Source of the DNA: Lenisia limosa
Lineage: Eukaryota > Breviatea
Length of the DNA stretch: 64,000 nucleotides
Direction: 5' to 3'
NCBI GenBank assembly: GCA_001655205.1
Contig: LPNZ01007654.1
Coordinates: 1-64,000, forward strand
Under the pieces are notes generated by a model that saw nothing but the letters and a program-made list of their open reading frames with translations, had not been told where the DNA came from and ran no database searches. The position numbers and the translations under genes were made by a program. The stretch's first letter is position 1. Each line of letters begins with the position of its first letter. Shown here in pieces: positions 1 to 13,400 of the stretch.

Positions 1-3000
1 AACCTATGAACAAAGCAACAGAGTACTTCAGTATCTGACATGATTAGGGCTTCATTTACTATAAGTTCTGGCCATTTCGATAACACAATGAAACCACTTC
101 GATTGGTTCTCAGAACATTCGGCAATCAAGAGTGCACTCATACTGATAAAAGGGGTACTCTCATTGGCGGCAGCAAGCAGGTCGTAAACAATGGCTGATG
201 GGTACTCTTTACACACCTGTGGGGGGGGGGGGNNNNNNNNNNNNNNNNNNNNNNNNNNNNNNNNNNNNNNNNNNNNNNNNNNNNNNNNNNNNNNNNNNNN
301 NNNNNNNNNNNNNNNNNNNNNNNNNNNNGGGGAAGGAATATGGGTTCAAAAAGCGGGTGTGCAACTGACGCCAGAATTTGAGGCATCCATCTGGGGGAAA
401 TTAACGAAACCGTTCAAAACATTACATGGGCTTGACCCACCTGAGAAGGCGCCAAACAGGTACTTCATTGAGTTTTTTGACAAGCCACTTTGATTCAGTT
501 GAACCAGGCTTTATGCCAACTTCCTTGCAGCCCTGGAGAGGGGTGAATTGGGACGACAATGAAATTTAACTACATTAAATGACAGTATACAAAAATGGAG
601 TACCAGCCATGCCCACCTGTAAGATGGCTGGTAGGAGTGAGCACGCTCGATCATCAGGGTCAACAACAAGTGCTTTTATTGCCACCTTCACCATTTTCTG
701 CAAGGGGGATTAATAAAATAATAACTTCAAGCAATCTCCAAAACTAAGGTACATATTACTATCCATGCAAAATGCAAACCTTGAAAAGGCTCAGAAAAGG
801 GTCCTCATCCCTCTTTTGTCGCTTCTGTGAGCGTTGGGAGTTGGCATTGACCTCAGCACTGACTCCCCTGAAGAAGTTAATTGCGAATATGTGTCAGAGT
901 GTCATTGAGACGTGTCGGTCAATTATCGTACGAGTGGATATGAGGTATCATATCACTGCGTGGATAATAATAGTTCACACATGTAAAAATGATTCAAAAA
1001 GTGATAATGATAGCACATTACAACAAAGTATACATTACCCAATCATATCGTATGATATCATATCTGCTACTGCAATGTAGAAAGAAGACACCAAAAGGAG
1101 TAGCAGTGAACGATCTCACTTTGGGAAGACAGTGAGGCATCGGTCCAGGTTGTCAGCAATCTCAGTCACAGCGCCAACACCGTCCTGCACATTTAGAGTT
1201 AAAGTTGTTGGGAATGTTGGGAGAGGTTCATATGGGATACATACACTATGTATAGTGGGAATTTAGGGTGGGAACATAGTAGGGTATCGAATATTGTCTC
1301 AAATACACGGGGTGAGAATTGAGTGGGAATCAGAAGAGAAAAGTCAAACAGAAGGTAAATAAGCCAATATGATGGAAGCTTGTCTTAGAAATCAATCACC
1401 AGTATATTCTCAAGAACGAAACCGTCATTGTCCGACCTTGGCAGGATCCCAGTGGATCATGGCGGACGTTGAGGCCTTCATTGCCACCTGCAGAATGGTG
1501 GTCTTGATGTGGTCTGATGATGGAGGGCAAGACTGGAGGGGTGACTAGGACGGGTTTATGAAAAACCCACAACCAAACTCAACTCAACTCCCCGAGAGAC
1601 AAGCCTCCCCCCCCCCATTTCAACAACAGCCATCATCCCACTAAGGCAAGGGCCATTCGATTGAGGTCCTTATCGGTCACTGGTTCATTCTGGATGGTCT
1701 GTGCGATGCAAACACCAAGGCGGCCAATTGAGCGGTACAACTGAAAGGACGTTTAGAGGGCTAATGAAAGGACGTTACATCGCAAATGATGAGACCGCTG
1801 GAGGGCTAATGAAAGCGTACTAATGAGATATGGGGCTTGTACGTATCGTCGGTCGCGTATCTCTCCATTTCCTGCTTGAGAGAGGCGAAGTCCTGAGCCA
1901 TTTGCCCTGAGTTTCCGTCATGGATAGAGGCGGATACGTTCATCTAAAGGGCACGTTAGTGGACGGTGACGGTAACAATTCTCACGTGGAAGAGCTCCAT
2001 TTGCAGTTCTGGCGAATCGAAAGCCTGAATGGTGTCAGTAATAGTAAGGAATACAGATAGAGGGTAAAGTCATCTAGATACATGAACAGTCCCATAGCCT
2101 GATACTCAATGAAAGGTAGCCTCTCACTTCAGGTTTATGGGTCTTCCAGAAGTTGACTGTAGAGAACTGCCGCGTTCGAGCCATATGGCACATAATCTGC
2201 GACACTTGCGTTTGGAGATACTATGGTGTGATTGTTCATCACAAGGGGTGCACCACGATCAAAGATCCATGACCCCTCCCCCCCCACATCAACCATGGCA
2301 TCTGTGACTCTCTTGGTAGACTCTTCCGGTACCAATGAAGGGAGGGACTGTGCAAGGAGGTTTCGCCTTGTGTTGCTCCACCACCATTCTAAACGCTTAT
2401 TATACCCCCGTTTGAGAAACAAAAGACTAGACTGACATATAGCCCTACTTCGAGCATACCCTCCAATCCCGAGGACTCCGAAGGCAGCCTCTGCTTCCAG
2501 GCGTTGGTAATACGCGTCAGAGATTTGAAGTCATGCCTGTTGTAGAACACGATCGAGGCAAACTGCCAAGGATGAGGGGATTGCATGAAGACTATTGATA
2601 CAGAAGCCCAAAGAAGCAACCCACATCATTGACATCAGAGATGGAAGGAAGTGTTCTTAGAATGTCAAGTTTTTGGATGTTGGACGATGCTAAAGGCCAA
2701 AGCTCCCCAACCTGAAAGTAAATACTGCCTGAATAACGAAAAAGCACAAAACTTCGGAAAATGAAAGTGGGGGTGCAGCGAAAGGAACTTTCACCTACTC
2801 TTTTCCTAGTTTCCACGAGAGCAGGCTGTATTGCTGAAGTTTCATGGTCCTCCTCTGTTGCACAGACTGTGAGCACAAGCTAAAGGACAAATCAACATAG
2901 GAAATGATTACAATAGTCTCAGCATAAAGCAAGCCGAGCACCCAGTATTCATGTTGAGAAAAAACGATACTCAATGAGCTGTAGATAAGTGCAAACCTTT

Positions 3001-4460
3001 TCACCAAGGTACGAGTCCTTGAAGAGATTATCTGCGGTGCATTGCTCCAGATAGCTCTACAGGCCAGTAAACAGTAAAAGTGGTGGACGCTTACAGCCAA
3101 ATCGAAGAGTCTGTCCTTATTGGAAGAAGCCTCATGGAGGGCAGTACGAACGTGGATGTCTCGAAGGAAAGCGTTGTCATTGAGGGTGCTTTCATCATCT
3201 TGAATTTGCCTGAGAGGTCAACACAGTAATAGAGATACCTCACACCCCACAAACGTGTTGAGGAATCCTGAAATTGACGTCCAGTCACCTAGAGGGTAAA
3301 TCGGCAAGAGACCCGAACCAACCTAGTTTCGACAAGCTGGAGAGATAGGCATCCTCCATTTGGAACCCCAACAGTACTTCGGGGTCCTTGACCAGTTATT
3401 GCACCATAATAAAGACCAGCTGTTGTAAGAAGATAAAGACAGTTACTATTCCACAAAAACAAGGCAACCTAACATGCAAGCGTACCTTCTCATCAAGTTC
3501 CATTTGGCTGTCATTACTCTAAAGATTCAGACTAGTTCATTAATTGAAAGAGCCCTTCCCCGCAACGCTGTGCTATACACCAAAAATGCCCATCTTCAAG
3601 GTAATCCACCCAAAATGCCCACCTTCAAGGTCTCGCTCGCTTCCTTGAAGGCCGCAGCGCTTCGAACCCAGTCGTTGTTTGTCTCGGCAGTACGAGCGTC
3701 TTGGATAAGAACGCTGATTTCAGGCTAGAGAGTCAAAAGGGTAGTGGGAATAGCTTGGATCACAATATGAGGAAAACGAGAACGCTTGTATTGGGAAATT
3801 AAACACACCAATAGCCTCCCAACCTTGAGTAGTTTTTTGGCTGCCATGGCGTCCACAGAACCTAAGGGTCAAATCATGCTGAAAAAAAAAAAAAGTACAA
3901 ATGGCATCCACCCACCCCTTAGGCTCTCCACATCATCGCGGCATTTGTGGAGCCGTCCGAGCCCGATCCAAGCTTCAAGCTCCTCATGGCCACTCAGTCC
4001 TACATCGGTCAGATAAGGAACCATCAACATAACATGGGTATGTAGGGCATGTTGGGTTACCTTTGCAGATCTTTTCTTCGAGAAGCGCAATGCCACATGA
4101 AACATGACCGGAACTGTCGCGGTCAATGAAGAGTGAAAAAAGAAGCACACACCATACGTATTGTTGTTTATGGTAATAAATGGGTGTCTTTTCATTTGCC
4201 TTTGTGAAATATGCAGCAATAATAGTAATCAAATTGACAATTCCAATATATGCATGCATCCTTCCAGAAACACTAAATTGTCCCCCTCCATTCACAATTC
4301 TTATCAGACTTTCAAGAAATAGATCCCCCCCCCACGCGGCGGCCGCGTCAACAATAATGTCGAAGCTGAGGGAGTTCGAAAGAAGAGGCAGTGACGTGGC
4401 AGTGTTGAAGACTGGGCCAACCAGCGTGTGTACCTTGGTGCTGCGGGGGGATTAATGCTT
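1..4460 (-). other. DNA-PKcs FAT domain (incomplete at left edge)
   Basis: Exons include KVHTLVGPVFNTATSLPLL (about 4.4 kb), LEAWIGLGRLHKCRDDVESL (about 3.97 kb, like the human LRWVELAKLYRSIGEYD segment), LYRSIGRLGVCIAQTIQNEP (about 1.7 kb), GVGAVTEIADNLDRCLTVF (about 1.15 kb) and YPSAIVYDLLAAANES (about 0.2 kb). These are helical TPR-like FAT segments preceding the kinase. Several exon junctions between 2.1 and 3.3 kb are not resolved. Confidence 0.75.
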
Positions 4461-7400
4461 GTACTAAATAGTGACATTCCTAAGAGCTGACTGGTAAGAA
4501 ACAGATAACTTATATAGTATACATGTACACGTGTATGTACATACTCCATGTTGTTTTTGATATATGCATATATACATGTATATATACTGTGTACATACAT
4601 GTATATATACACATAGTATTATATCATCATATAGTATATAATAAACTCCGTTCCCTGAAGCGAATATGGAAGACAGCAGGTACCTTGAAGGGACACAGAG
4701 GGCCTGCTGAATGACGCTGAACAGCTCCTTTCGGAACGCATGTGTCTCGTTGTCGAGAGTGGCCTTCGTAAGGTCCCGTTTGTGCTTAATAATCTCCGGG
4801 GTGTCTTGAACTATTGTCTGCGTGAAGGGGTTAGTGCAAAATACTTTTGGGGGACATTACACAAGGCATGGCATTTTTGCCCACCTTGAGGATTGCCGAG
4901 AACACGGGGTTGGCCACGTCGGTAGAGAACGCCACGAGCGCGCAAAGTGGGCGTAACACGTCATGGTTGGGAATCTGGATATCAGGAAGCTCTCCTTCGC
5001 GATACCTGGGGGGGGGGGGNNNNNNNNNNNNNNNNNNNNNNNNNNNNNNNNNNNNNNNNNNNNNNNNNNNNNNNNNNNNNNNNNNNNNNNNNNNNNNNNN
5101 NNNNNNNNNNNNNNNNNNNNNNNNNNNNNNNNNNNNNNNNNNNNNNNNNNNNNNNNNNNNNNNNNNNNNNNNNNNNNNNNNNNNNNNNNNNNNNNNNNNN
5201 NNNNNNNNNNNNNNNNNNNNNNNNNNNNACATCCTCCCCAGACTTCCTATGTAGCTGCACACGGTGTGCCCTATCTTCAGTTCGTCTCTTCTGATACTCC
5301 TCCTTCCGCCGCATGTACTGCGCCTGCTTGGTTAACTCTGAACTTGGAACGTCACATCCATGTTAGTCCAACCTTGGCCAACAACACATCCATGTAAGTC
5401 TAACCTGTTTCCTTGAGTAGAGTCGGGCAGAGTCGCCTTGGGGTCCAGCATAGAATCGCGATGGTGGCTTGAAGTCCTCAGTTTCGGGCTCCTGGGGGGA
5501 GGGGGTAAATTGAAAGTGGAAAAAAAAAACCCAGCAAATCCCAAGAGTAACGACTACTAATTGTTGGACACCCACTTTTTGTTCCATGATTTCAGCCGCG
5601 GGTCTATTGGGTGCCTGCATCTTCTCCGATTTCACACCTCGGTTCTGGGCTTTTGCCTGAGGGGGGGGGGTGAGGACTAATGCTTCTCTGATTTGCTACT
5701 GCCATGCTAAGGGCAAATACCAAGAATAGACCGCCAACTGTGTTTTGTTTCTTCTTCAGCTTCTTGCGTTGGTAGATTCCTAAACAATAAAGGTCCGTGG
5801 TGAACATGAACAATGTAGCAGATCCCTAAACAATAAAGGTCGGTGGTGAACAATGTGGTAGATTCCTAAACAATAAAGGTCCGTGGTGAACATGAACAGT
5901 GTGGTAGATTCCTAAACAATAAAGGTCCGTGGTGAACATGAACAGTGTGGTAGATTATTAACAGTGTAGTTCGTGCATTGAACAACATCAGCTATTAACC
6001 CGCAAAAATGCACATAGCCTGAGCCTGGTTAGCCAGTTCTCGAGGGGGAAGGCGCCCGCAATATTTATGGTGATTTGTTTATGGTATCCCTCTCTTATGT
6101 TTCCCAGATATATTTCAGATCATATGTTTCCCAGATTTATTTCAGATCTTATGTTTTTCTTGCCCCCCAACCGAAGGCGCCTGCACCAATCTGGCTCATA
6201 CCACCAGACTTGAGGGTGAACACATCCGAAGAATCCTCCATTGTTTGCGTCATTTGGAACTTCATCTCCTGCAGGTTAGCTAGCGTGACGATCCCATACC
6301 ATTGTTGCCAGAACCATGTTGGGGGGAAGAGCGTCGTCCTCGTTGACATCTTGCGTATACTGCGAAGCGAAGGAGTATTGACTTTGCTGGGGGGGAGAGG
6401 GGATAAGTCATTCTTAAGATAGTTAGAAAACAAAGAAAACAGGCAATAGTGTTGAATGTTTATCCTTACTTGAGTGGGGGTGAAGAGGGGCGTGAGAGTG
6501 GGACGTGGTGCCCATCCCGAGTCAACGTTGAATGCCGAGAACTGAACAGTGTGGTCTAAGGCCTCGGAACTGATGTTCTCCTACATTGGTTAGACATCAG
6601 AAGGAAACACTAGTGTTGAAAGAAAGACAGCCCCGATCATGACCATTGGCATGGGTGAACACCGCAAGGTTAAAAGGGGACTGAAAAGCACCATCAGGAA
6701 TACTGAGTCATGCTTATCTTATATAGCAATGAGAAATAAAAAATAAGGTTGTATCTGGCCATCACGCTTATAAGAGATATTGAATTATAGGATAGTAATA
6801 ATTCACCAATCATTTGCCTCCAGCTCTGTGCACATAGCTCAGCGTGCCTCCACAGCATTCTTACCTTGTAGTTGGCACTGTGTTTAGTGAGGTCCAAGAC
6901 CAGCGCAGTGATATCTCGTACGGCCGATTCCGGTCGATGTTTTAGAATATTGATGAGGCTCTAAGAGGTGAAACAGGCACGTCAATGTAGCAAGAGAATC
7001 CACTTCTAAGAGTTGTGTACCTTGAATCTCAGGTTGAAAGACTCGTGGAATCGGGTTTTGTCCGTGAGGAACTTGCGCACCTGTATTATGAGGGTTAGAA
7101 CGTGAGCAGAAAATAAGCAGTTGCACAAAAACCAGTGGAAGTACTCACGTTAGTTCGTATCTCTTGGTCCCCGTCAACAAGCCTGTCGAAGAGGGACGAT
7201 ATCACCTGCTCTCCAACTTCCATCTAGACGCAATTTAGATGCTTGAGAAAAGACCAAGTTCAATAACAGATCACGAGTCTCTCACCTTGAGAGTTTTCTG
7301 ATCATAAACAACTTCCAGAAACGCGATTGCATCTCTGCGACACTTCACTATGGGACTATTGTTGGCAAAGTCGCAGATGGAAGGTATTACTCGTTCACAC

Positions 7401-10400
7401 TGAATGTGTCAAAATGGAGGATTGAAAAGATTAAGAGGAGGATTGAAAGATTGAAAGATTGAAAAGATTAAGAGTAGGATTGAAAAGATTGATAAGATTA
7501 AGAGGAGGATTGAAAAGATTGACAAGGCAACAGACCTGTTCGTTTGAAAGGTCATTTACAACAGACGAGAGCACCAAACATGCATGTTGCTGAAGGGACG
7601 GATCACTCGACATTTCAAGGTATCGCTTGAGGTCACCAAGCACGGTGGCCACCTAAAGCGTTTGGACAAGCGCTTATTAACGATAGACGATGCATTAGGC
7701 AGACGTCATTAGGCATCTTCTTACTATTCGTTTCTCAAATTCATAGCGGCGTAATCGTCATACACAAGTAGGATGCGAAGCACAAAAAGAGATAGACCCC
7801 TACGTACGACTTTTGCCGATTCTCCACGCTGTTTGTCAGTCCAGTGTGGGTGAATGAAGATTTCCTGACGCGCAGCCGCCTCATGCGCTGACGCGCAGAT
7901 CGTAATCACCTGGCATGTGAATAGGGTTTTCTGGGGTTATACAGGGGGTAAAAATATGGGGGGGGGGGGGNNNNNNNNNNNNNNNNNNNNNNNNNNNNNN
8001 NNNNNNNNNNNNNNNNNNNNNNNNNNNNNNNNNNNTGTCTGAGGGAGAGAATAATGGATGGTAGCATGGCAACGACCTGGCACCGTAACTTTCAATGCTA
8101 GCAACTCTCTAAAACAAAACACAAAAAATGAATTTCACAATTATGCATCGATAATTCCACAATAAATACCGATATATCCCCTTTTCACGCAATACACCGA
8201 ACTCACCTTAGACAGCCAAGGCACTGCCACTGACGGGAACTTCTGCCCGGCAATAAGCAGCAGCTGTAATCCCCTTGCTGGTGCTCCCTCGAAAAAGGCC
8301 TTTTCAACCTGGTCTTTGATAAGAAGGCAAGGGCCATGATTCTCAGTCTATCCCAGCTCAATACCCCCCCACGGCCTTATAGAAACCGTCAAAAAACGGT
8401 ACAATGACGTGTTTAGCGAGGTAGGTGTTGTCCTTGTTCGTGACTTCAAGCTTGCGCATTACTAGGGCCGTAGCTAGGATATCAGGGTGAGCTTCACTGC
8501 CCAAAAAATCATAATAAACACTTACATCTAGTGCTTCACTTCGGTTCGAAAAAAGACTGAATTTTTCGATAAATCCTCGAAAACTATCGATATTTTACCG
8601 GTATTTTCCGAACCAAAGTGAAGCCCTACTTGCCCTGAATCCCCCCTCACCCAAGGCAGCCTGAATCCCCCTCACCCAAGGCAGCCTGTCCATGGACCTT
8701 CTTCTGGGGGGCGCTGAGACACTCCAACAGGACGTTTCGCTGAACAGAATCGCTTACAAACTCATCGGGTACGTCTCCTGTGATGTGTGTAAGTTGAGGG
8801 GGGGGGGGGTAAATTGGAAAATTTATNNNNNNNNNNNNNNNNNNNNNNNNNNNNNNNNNNNNNNNNNNNNNCGCCGAAGCTTCCATTGCCCATTGCTACC
8901 TACCAGCCCATATTCCAGCTGCAAGCAGATTGATGGCCAAATTTCGCTCTCGTGGACCTGAGCAATTATACGACAAGGGTGTGCGTTTGCTGTTTGATTA
9001 TAAACCCAGGACAACAGAGCACTGTGCAATTAGGGTTCAAACCCAGGACAACAGAGCACTCTGCAATTAGGGTTCAAACCCAAGACAACAGAGCACTCTG
9101 CAATTAGGGTTCAAAAACAACATTACATGGATAATCTAAACGCGGACCACCACAATCACAAGACCCGTCACCCCTCCCCTCCCACTATCTCTATGTCCAT
9201 TGACAAGCTGGAGCAACTTGTTCTGAAAAGTGAATGTGAAAACAAAGAAGACACGACAACATATACAGTTCCAATGGTCGCATACAATTGGAAGAGGTAC
9301 CGATTTGCCCCATGTTTGAAGGGCCTTTTCAATGAGCGTGAAGTTGCTGCGGTTTACATTAGAGTTGGCAGTGATTGCGTTGCTGAAAAGATACTCCTGC
9401 GGGGTCAGCATGGAAGAGTAATCCCACTAGCAAGGGGGAAAAGCGGAAGGCATCCCACCAGCAATCCTTTAGCACTGTCCATATCACGGTAGTCTAAGAC
9501 GGTGTTGCACTGCCACTCATAGAACAAAACGTTGAGAACGTCTCTAGCCAGGTAGTGGAGCGGTTCTGACTCAGTTTGACGGACCAAATTGGCCAAATGC
9601 TACGAGGGGGATTATAGTTCACCAAATATAAACGAAAAAATGAATTTTGGTAGAAAAAGAGTTTGAGTTCCTCTCATCAACAAACATGTACAAGAAGGAC
9701 GCATAAGATGACCACCCACAGGAAACCAGAGTTTGGCGTAGGGCTTGAAGTACTCCGAGAGCTTGACAATGATGTTGGCGATAAACCATTTGGTGTCAGT
9801 CGTACATGCATTCCTGAGCTGTGAGCACAAAGAACTACTTGCTCAGACCCCCTATCCTCTCGACACCCTCCCCACTCTTTCTCAAACATGCCGTAGAACT
9901 GCTGGTGCCATAAGGGCATTTTCATTCCGCCATACTCAACCTCAGCTTGAAGTCCTGAGGAGGAGGAGAGGATAAGATTTCTGCTGGAACAACACAACAT
10001 GGAGGCAAGCCAAACACCAGATAGCAACATGGAGGCAAGCCAAACACCAGATAGCAACATGGAGGCAAGCCAAACACCAGATAGTAATTAGGGCTTCCCT
10101 ATGGTCCCAAAAAGACGGAATTTCTCGATAAATCTAAAAAGAAATATCGATATTTTAACGGTCTTTGTTGGACCGTAGGGAAGCCCTACACATAATGCCA
10201 AGTGGTATGAAACAAAAAGGGTAAAGAGAATAAATCCCCCTACTGTCGGCCATGCCATCAAGATTTCGGTTGTCAATGGTCCCTGCAAAGTCATTGGGCA
10301 CTTATGACTCTATAACCGAAGAGACTGCCCATATAATCATGCTGGGAGACAGCACACTTCACCCAGGAGCCTACGTTCCATTGTGTACGTGAGGTAGCGC

Positions 10401-13400
10401 TTCAGCAGCTTGACAAAGGCAAGGAACACGGGCGTGTCAGTGAGGGGGGTCGATTCAACTTCAGGAATAGCTATAAAGATTAGCTCTGCTAATGAATTTA
10501 ACATTGTCTATCCACCCATTTCATTTCATCTACCCCCCATTACCTATGGCCGCTTCGATCTCGGGGTTGGCCACGTTGATGCTTTGCTCCACTGGTGGCT
10601 GTGGGGTAACAGTAAATATGAGGTGACATGGGGGGGGGGGGNNNNNNNNNNNNNNNNNNNNNNNNNNNNNNNNNNNNNNNNNNNNNNNNNNNNNNNNNNN
10701 NNNNNNNNNNNNNNNNNNNNNNNNNNNNNNNNNNNNNNNNNNNNNNNNACAACGATACCAATGGAGCCTAACCAATCGGAAGCGCCACGAATGAAACGTC
10801 CAAGCTCCCTTCCTACCAAAGGTGCCTGATCCAGTCTGTCGTACGCGGCAAGGTCCATTGTGTTCTGCGTTCCCAGTGACGGAGCAACACTCTGCCACAA
10901 TCAGATTAACAACAATCAAAACAGAGAGAGGCGTATATGATACGTATCATATCATATCAACTGTATTATACGCATATCATATTCATCTGACCATTGTCGA
11001 ACCCTCACCTGTGACTGACTATGGAAGAACGACGATTGTACTGCAGCAGTAGCGAGAGAACTCGAGGACAAGTAGCTGGAGGACAAGAGAGATCGGCTTC
11101 TAAGGTGCCAGTTAATTCGAGAATATGTTCTTTGCTTCGATGAAAGAAAACTCCCATTCAATGGAAAGAACAGGAGCTTACTTTTGGCCCTTCCAAGCCT
11201 CAACTTCCACCCTCTGGCCATTTTTGGTGGTTACCTTTGAGAAGCTTGTCATGACTTCAAACTAAAGTGTAAGTCAAGCGCTGTGATAAGACTGTGTTTA
11301 AGTACCTTGTGCTTGATATTCTTGTCAATGCAATTTGAGAGAACAAGCTGGGTGTGCACAAGAAGACGACTGAAGAGAATAAGAAAACCACCCAAAAAGT
11401 CCTTATCGTTGAATAACAACTGAGAGAATCCTAAAAAGAAGGCCGAATACCCCTCTTCTGCTCCTACTTTTCAAACACGCTTGCTTTGGCTTGTGTGGTA
11501 ACAGCGATGGCAGCCCCTGCAGCAAAAGCGGCAGCTCTGTAGTCAACAGTAATCTGTCATAATTAGTCTCTACTCTGTATTGAAGAAAAGAAAGGAACGC
11601 ATGAGAGTGACTTTTAAGTAACCATCATGTCGCACCTTGTAGTCCTTCTCCTCCGGTCTGACGATTGGCTGGATGTCCTTCTTGCCCTGAATAACGGTCC
11701 GCACTTGGTTGAGACAAGCCGCGTTGATAGACTTCACGAGCTTCTCGTTCGACGGATTCTTATCTAGAGTGTCAGATCAAGACCTTCATCATCTTGGTTG
11801 CCAATGTAAACATTGAGCCGTGTTATGACAGAGACCTACATCCTTTGAAGAAAGCCTTGCTAAGGGAGTTGTCTGCAAGGAACAGGCTGGCATTAATCCG
11901 TGAATACATCACTTCAATGAGCATGAAGGCACACTATAGGGGGGGGGGGTCAACTGAGGATATGGAAGCGGAGAACAGTTGAAGTATTGAGCACTTTCAG
12001 TTCCAATAAAACCGAACATTGAATATACATATCATATACTGTCATATCTGGGAATTTTGATAATATCAAGACCATAGTGACCCCTTACAGTTCTGTCAGT
12101 GAGTAGAGAAGTCATCCGGTGGTTGAATCGACGGGGAAGAGGCTCAGGTATCTGCAAACAGTAAGAGGCGAATAAATGGAAGAAGGAGCAATCCAATCCA
12201 GACAGGCATCGAACCTCAAGAAGCCTGGCCACGTTCTCGACCTTTTGCTCGAAGATACTGTAGCAGTCGTCCCGACTTAGAGACTCGAACAAGGGGACGC
12301 AAATCTGTCAGGGTATTAGCTGCTGACTTTGGAGAATGGCCTTGTTAAAAGTGGTAAAGAGCATGGATTGTTAATGTTCAAGACAGTGTCATCACCGGCA
12401 ATTACACCACCAACCGATTTCATGACGAACATTCTGGTGTGGTCCGGGAGTTCGGCTCGGTTAGCAAGGAGGTCAAGACAATGCACAACGATTCTCTGGC
12501 TGGCCTGGCGATTATCAGCCGCAGAGGCGACAAAAGCTCTCAACGCGGACGTAATGGCAGCTGGGGGGGGGGNNNNNNNNNNNNNNNNNNNNNNNNNNNN
12601 NNNNNNNNNNNNNNNNNNNNNNNNNNNNNNNNNNNNTATACGGCTCCGAAATTTGACTCAACTGCATCGAATCCCTGACAGAATATAACCAAAGGGTATT
12701 GTGAGAATATCGGAGAACACGTCAAAGAAACCCACCCGAATGAACATGGTTTTCCTCTCTGAAGAGGGGCAGTGTGTTGTTGAGCATCAGTAGGACGGCT
12801 CTAAATGCGTGAAGTTAAGGGATACTGGACCAAAAAAGGGAAGTTCTCACCCAACTCACCCTTCAGCTTGAACTGAGGCGACGCAATTGCGGAAAACGTT
12901 AAGGAAGTCATCAAGAGCATCAATAAACGCAGAGTGCTGAAGCATCAAAAAGTAACCAATATCTGCGGCCGGGACTTTGTTCCCTTACTGTCACTCTATT
13001 GCAATTCCTCCCCCCTCAACCCAAAAAATTGAAACAAAAAAAAAATAATAATAAGTTTAATGATAGTTTTATTTCAGTAAAAAAGGAACGTGAACAACGA
13101 TAGCAAAAAAATGAGTATTCATTTGCAATATCGTAAATAGGTAAAGAGACTAGTTCAGTTCATCGGATATTTGATTCACAAAACAATTCCTCTTTTGAAA
13201 TTTTTGAGCCCACCCTCCTCATCCCAGGTCAATTCCTAAACTAGGCTCTTTATGTTTCTTCAATATGCAATAGGCCTCCATGAAGGGTAGGTGTTCTGGG
13301 GTTTTCAAGCCCCAAACACAATCGTCTGACATGGTTGTCCTCCTGACACTGCAATCCCGGTTCCCAAATATACCAGACTCGCAATCTCCATAATATTCAT

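Noticed and set aside
9127-9492. Plus-strand open frame of 121 codons starting MDNLNADHHNHK
   Set aside because: The opposite strand carries exons matching DNA-PKcs in the expected order (NVNRSNFTLIEKALQTWGK), so this is an antisense shadow.
9002-10080. Regularly spaced direct repeats that could suggest a CRISPR array
   Set aside because: The units are contiguous with no unique spacers, and the host is an intron-bearing eukaryote; they are ordinary minisatellites.
11794-11982. Plus-strand 62-codon frame MVANVNIEPCYDRDLHPLKK
   Set aside because: It overlaps the NUC194-like minus-strand exon region and a G tract typical of a minus-strand intron end; no independent support.
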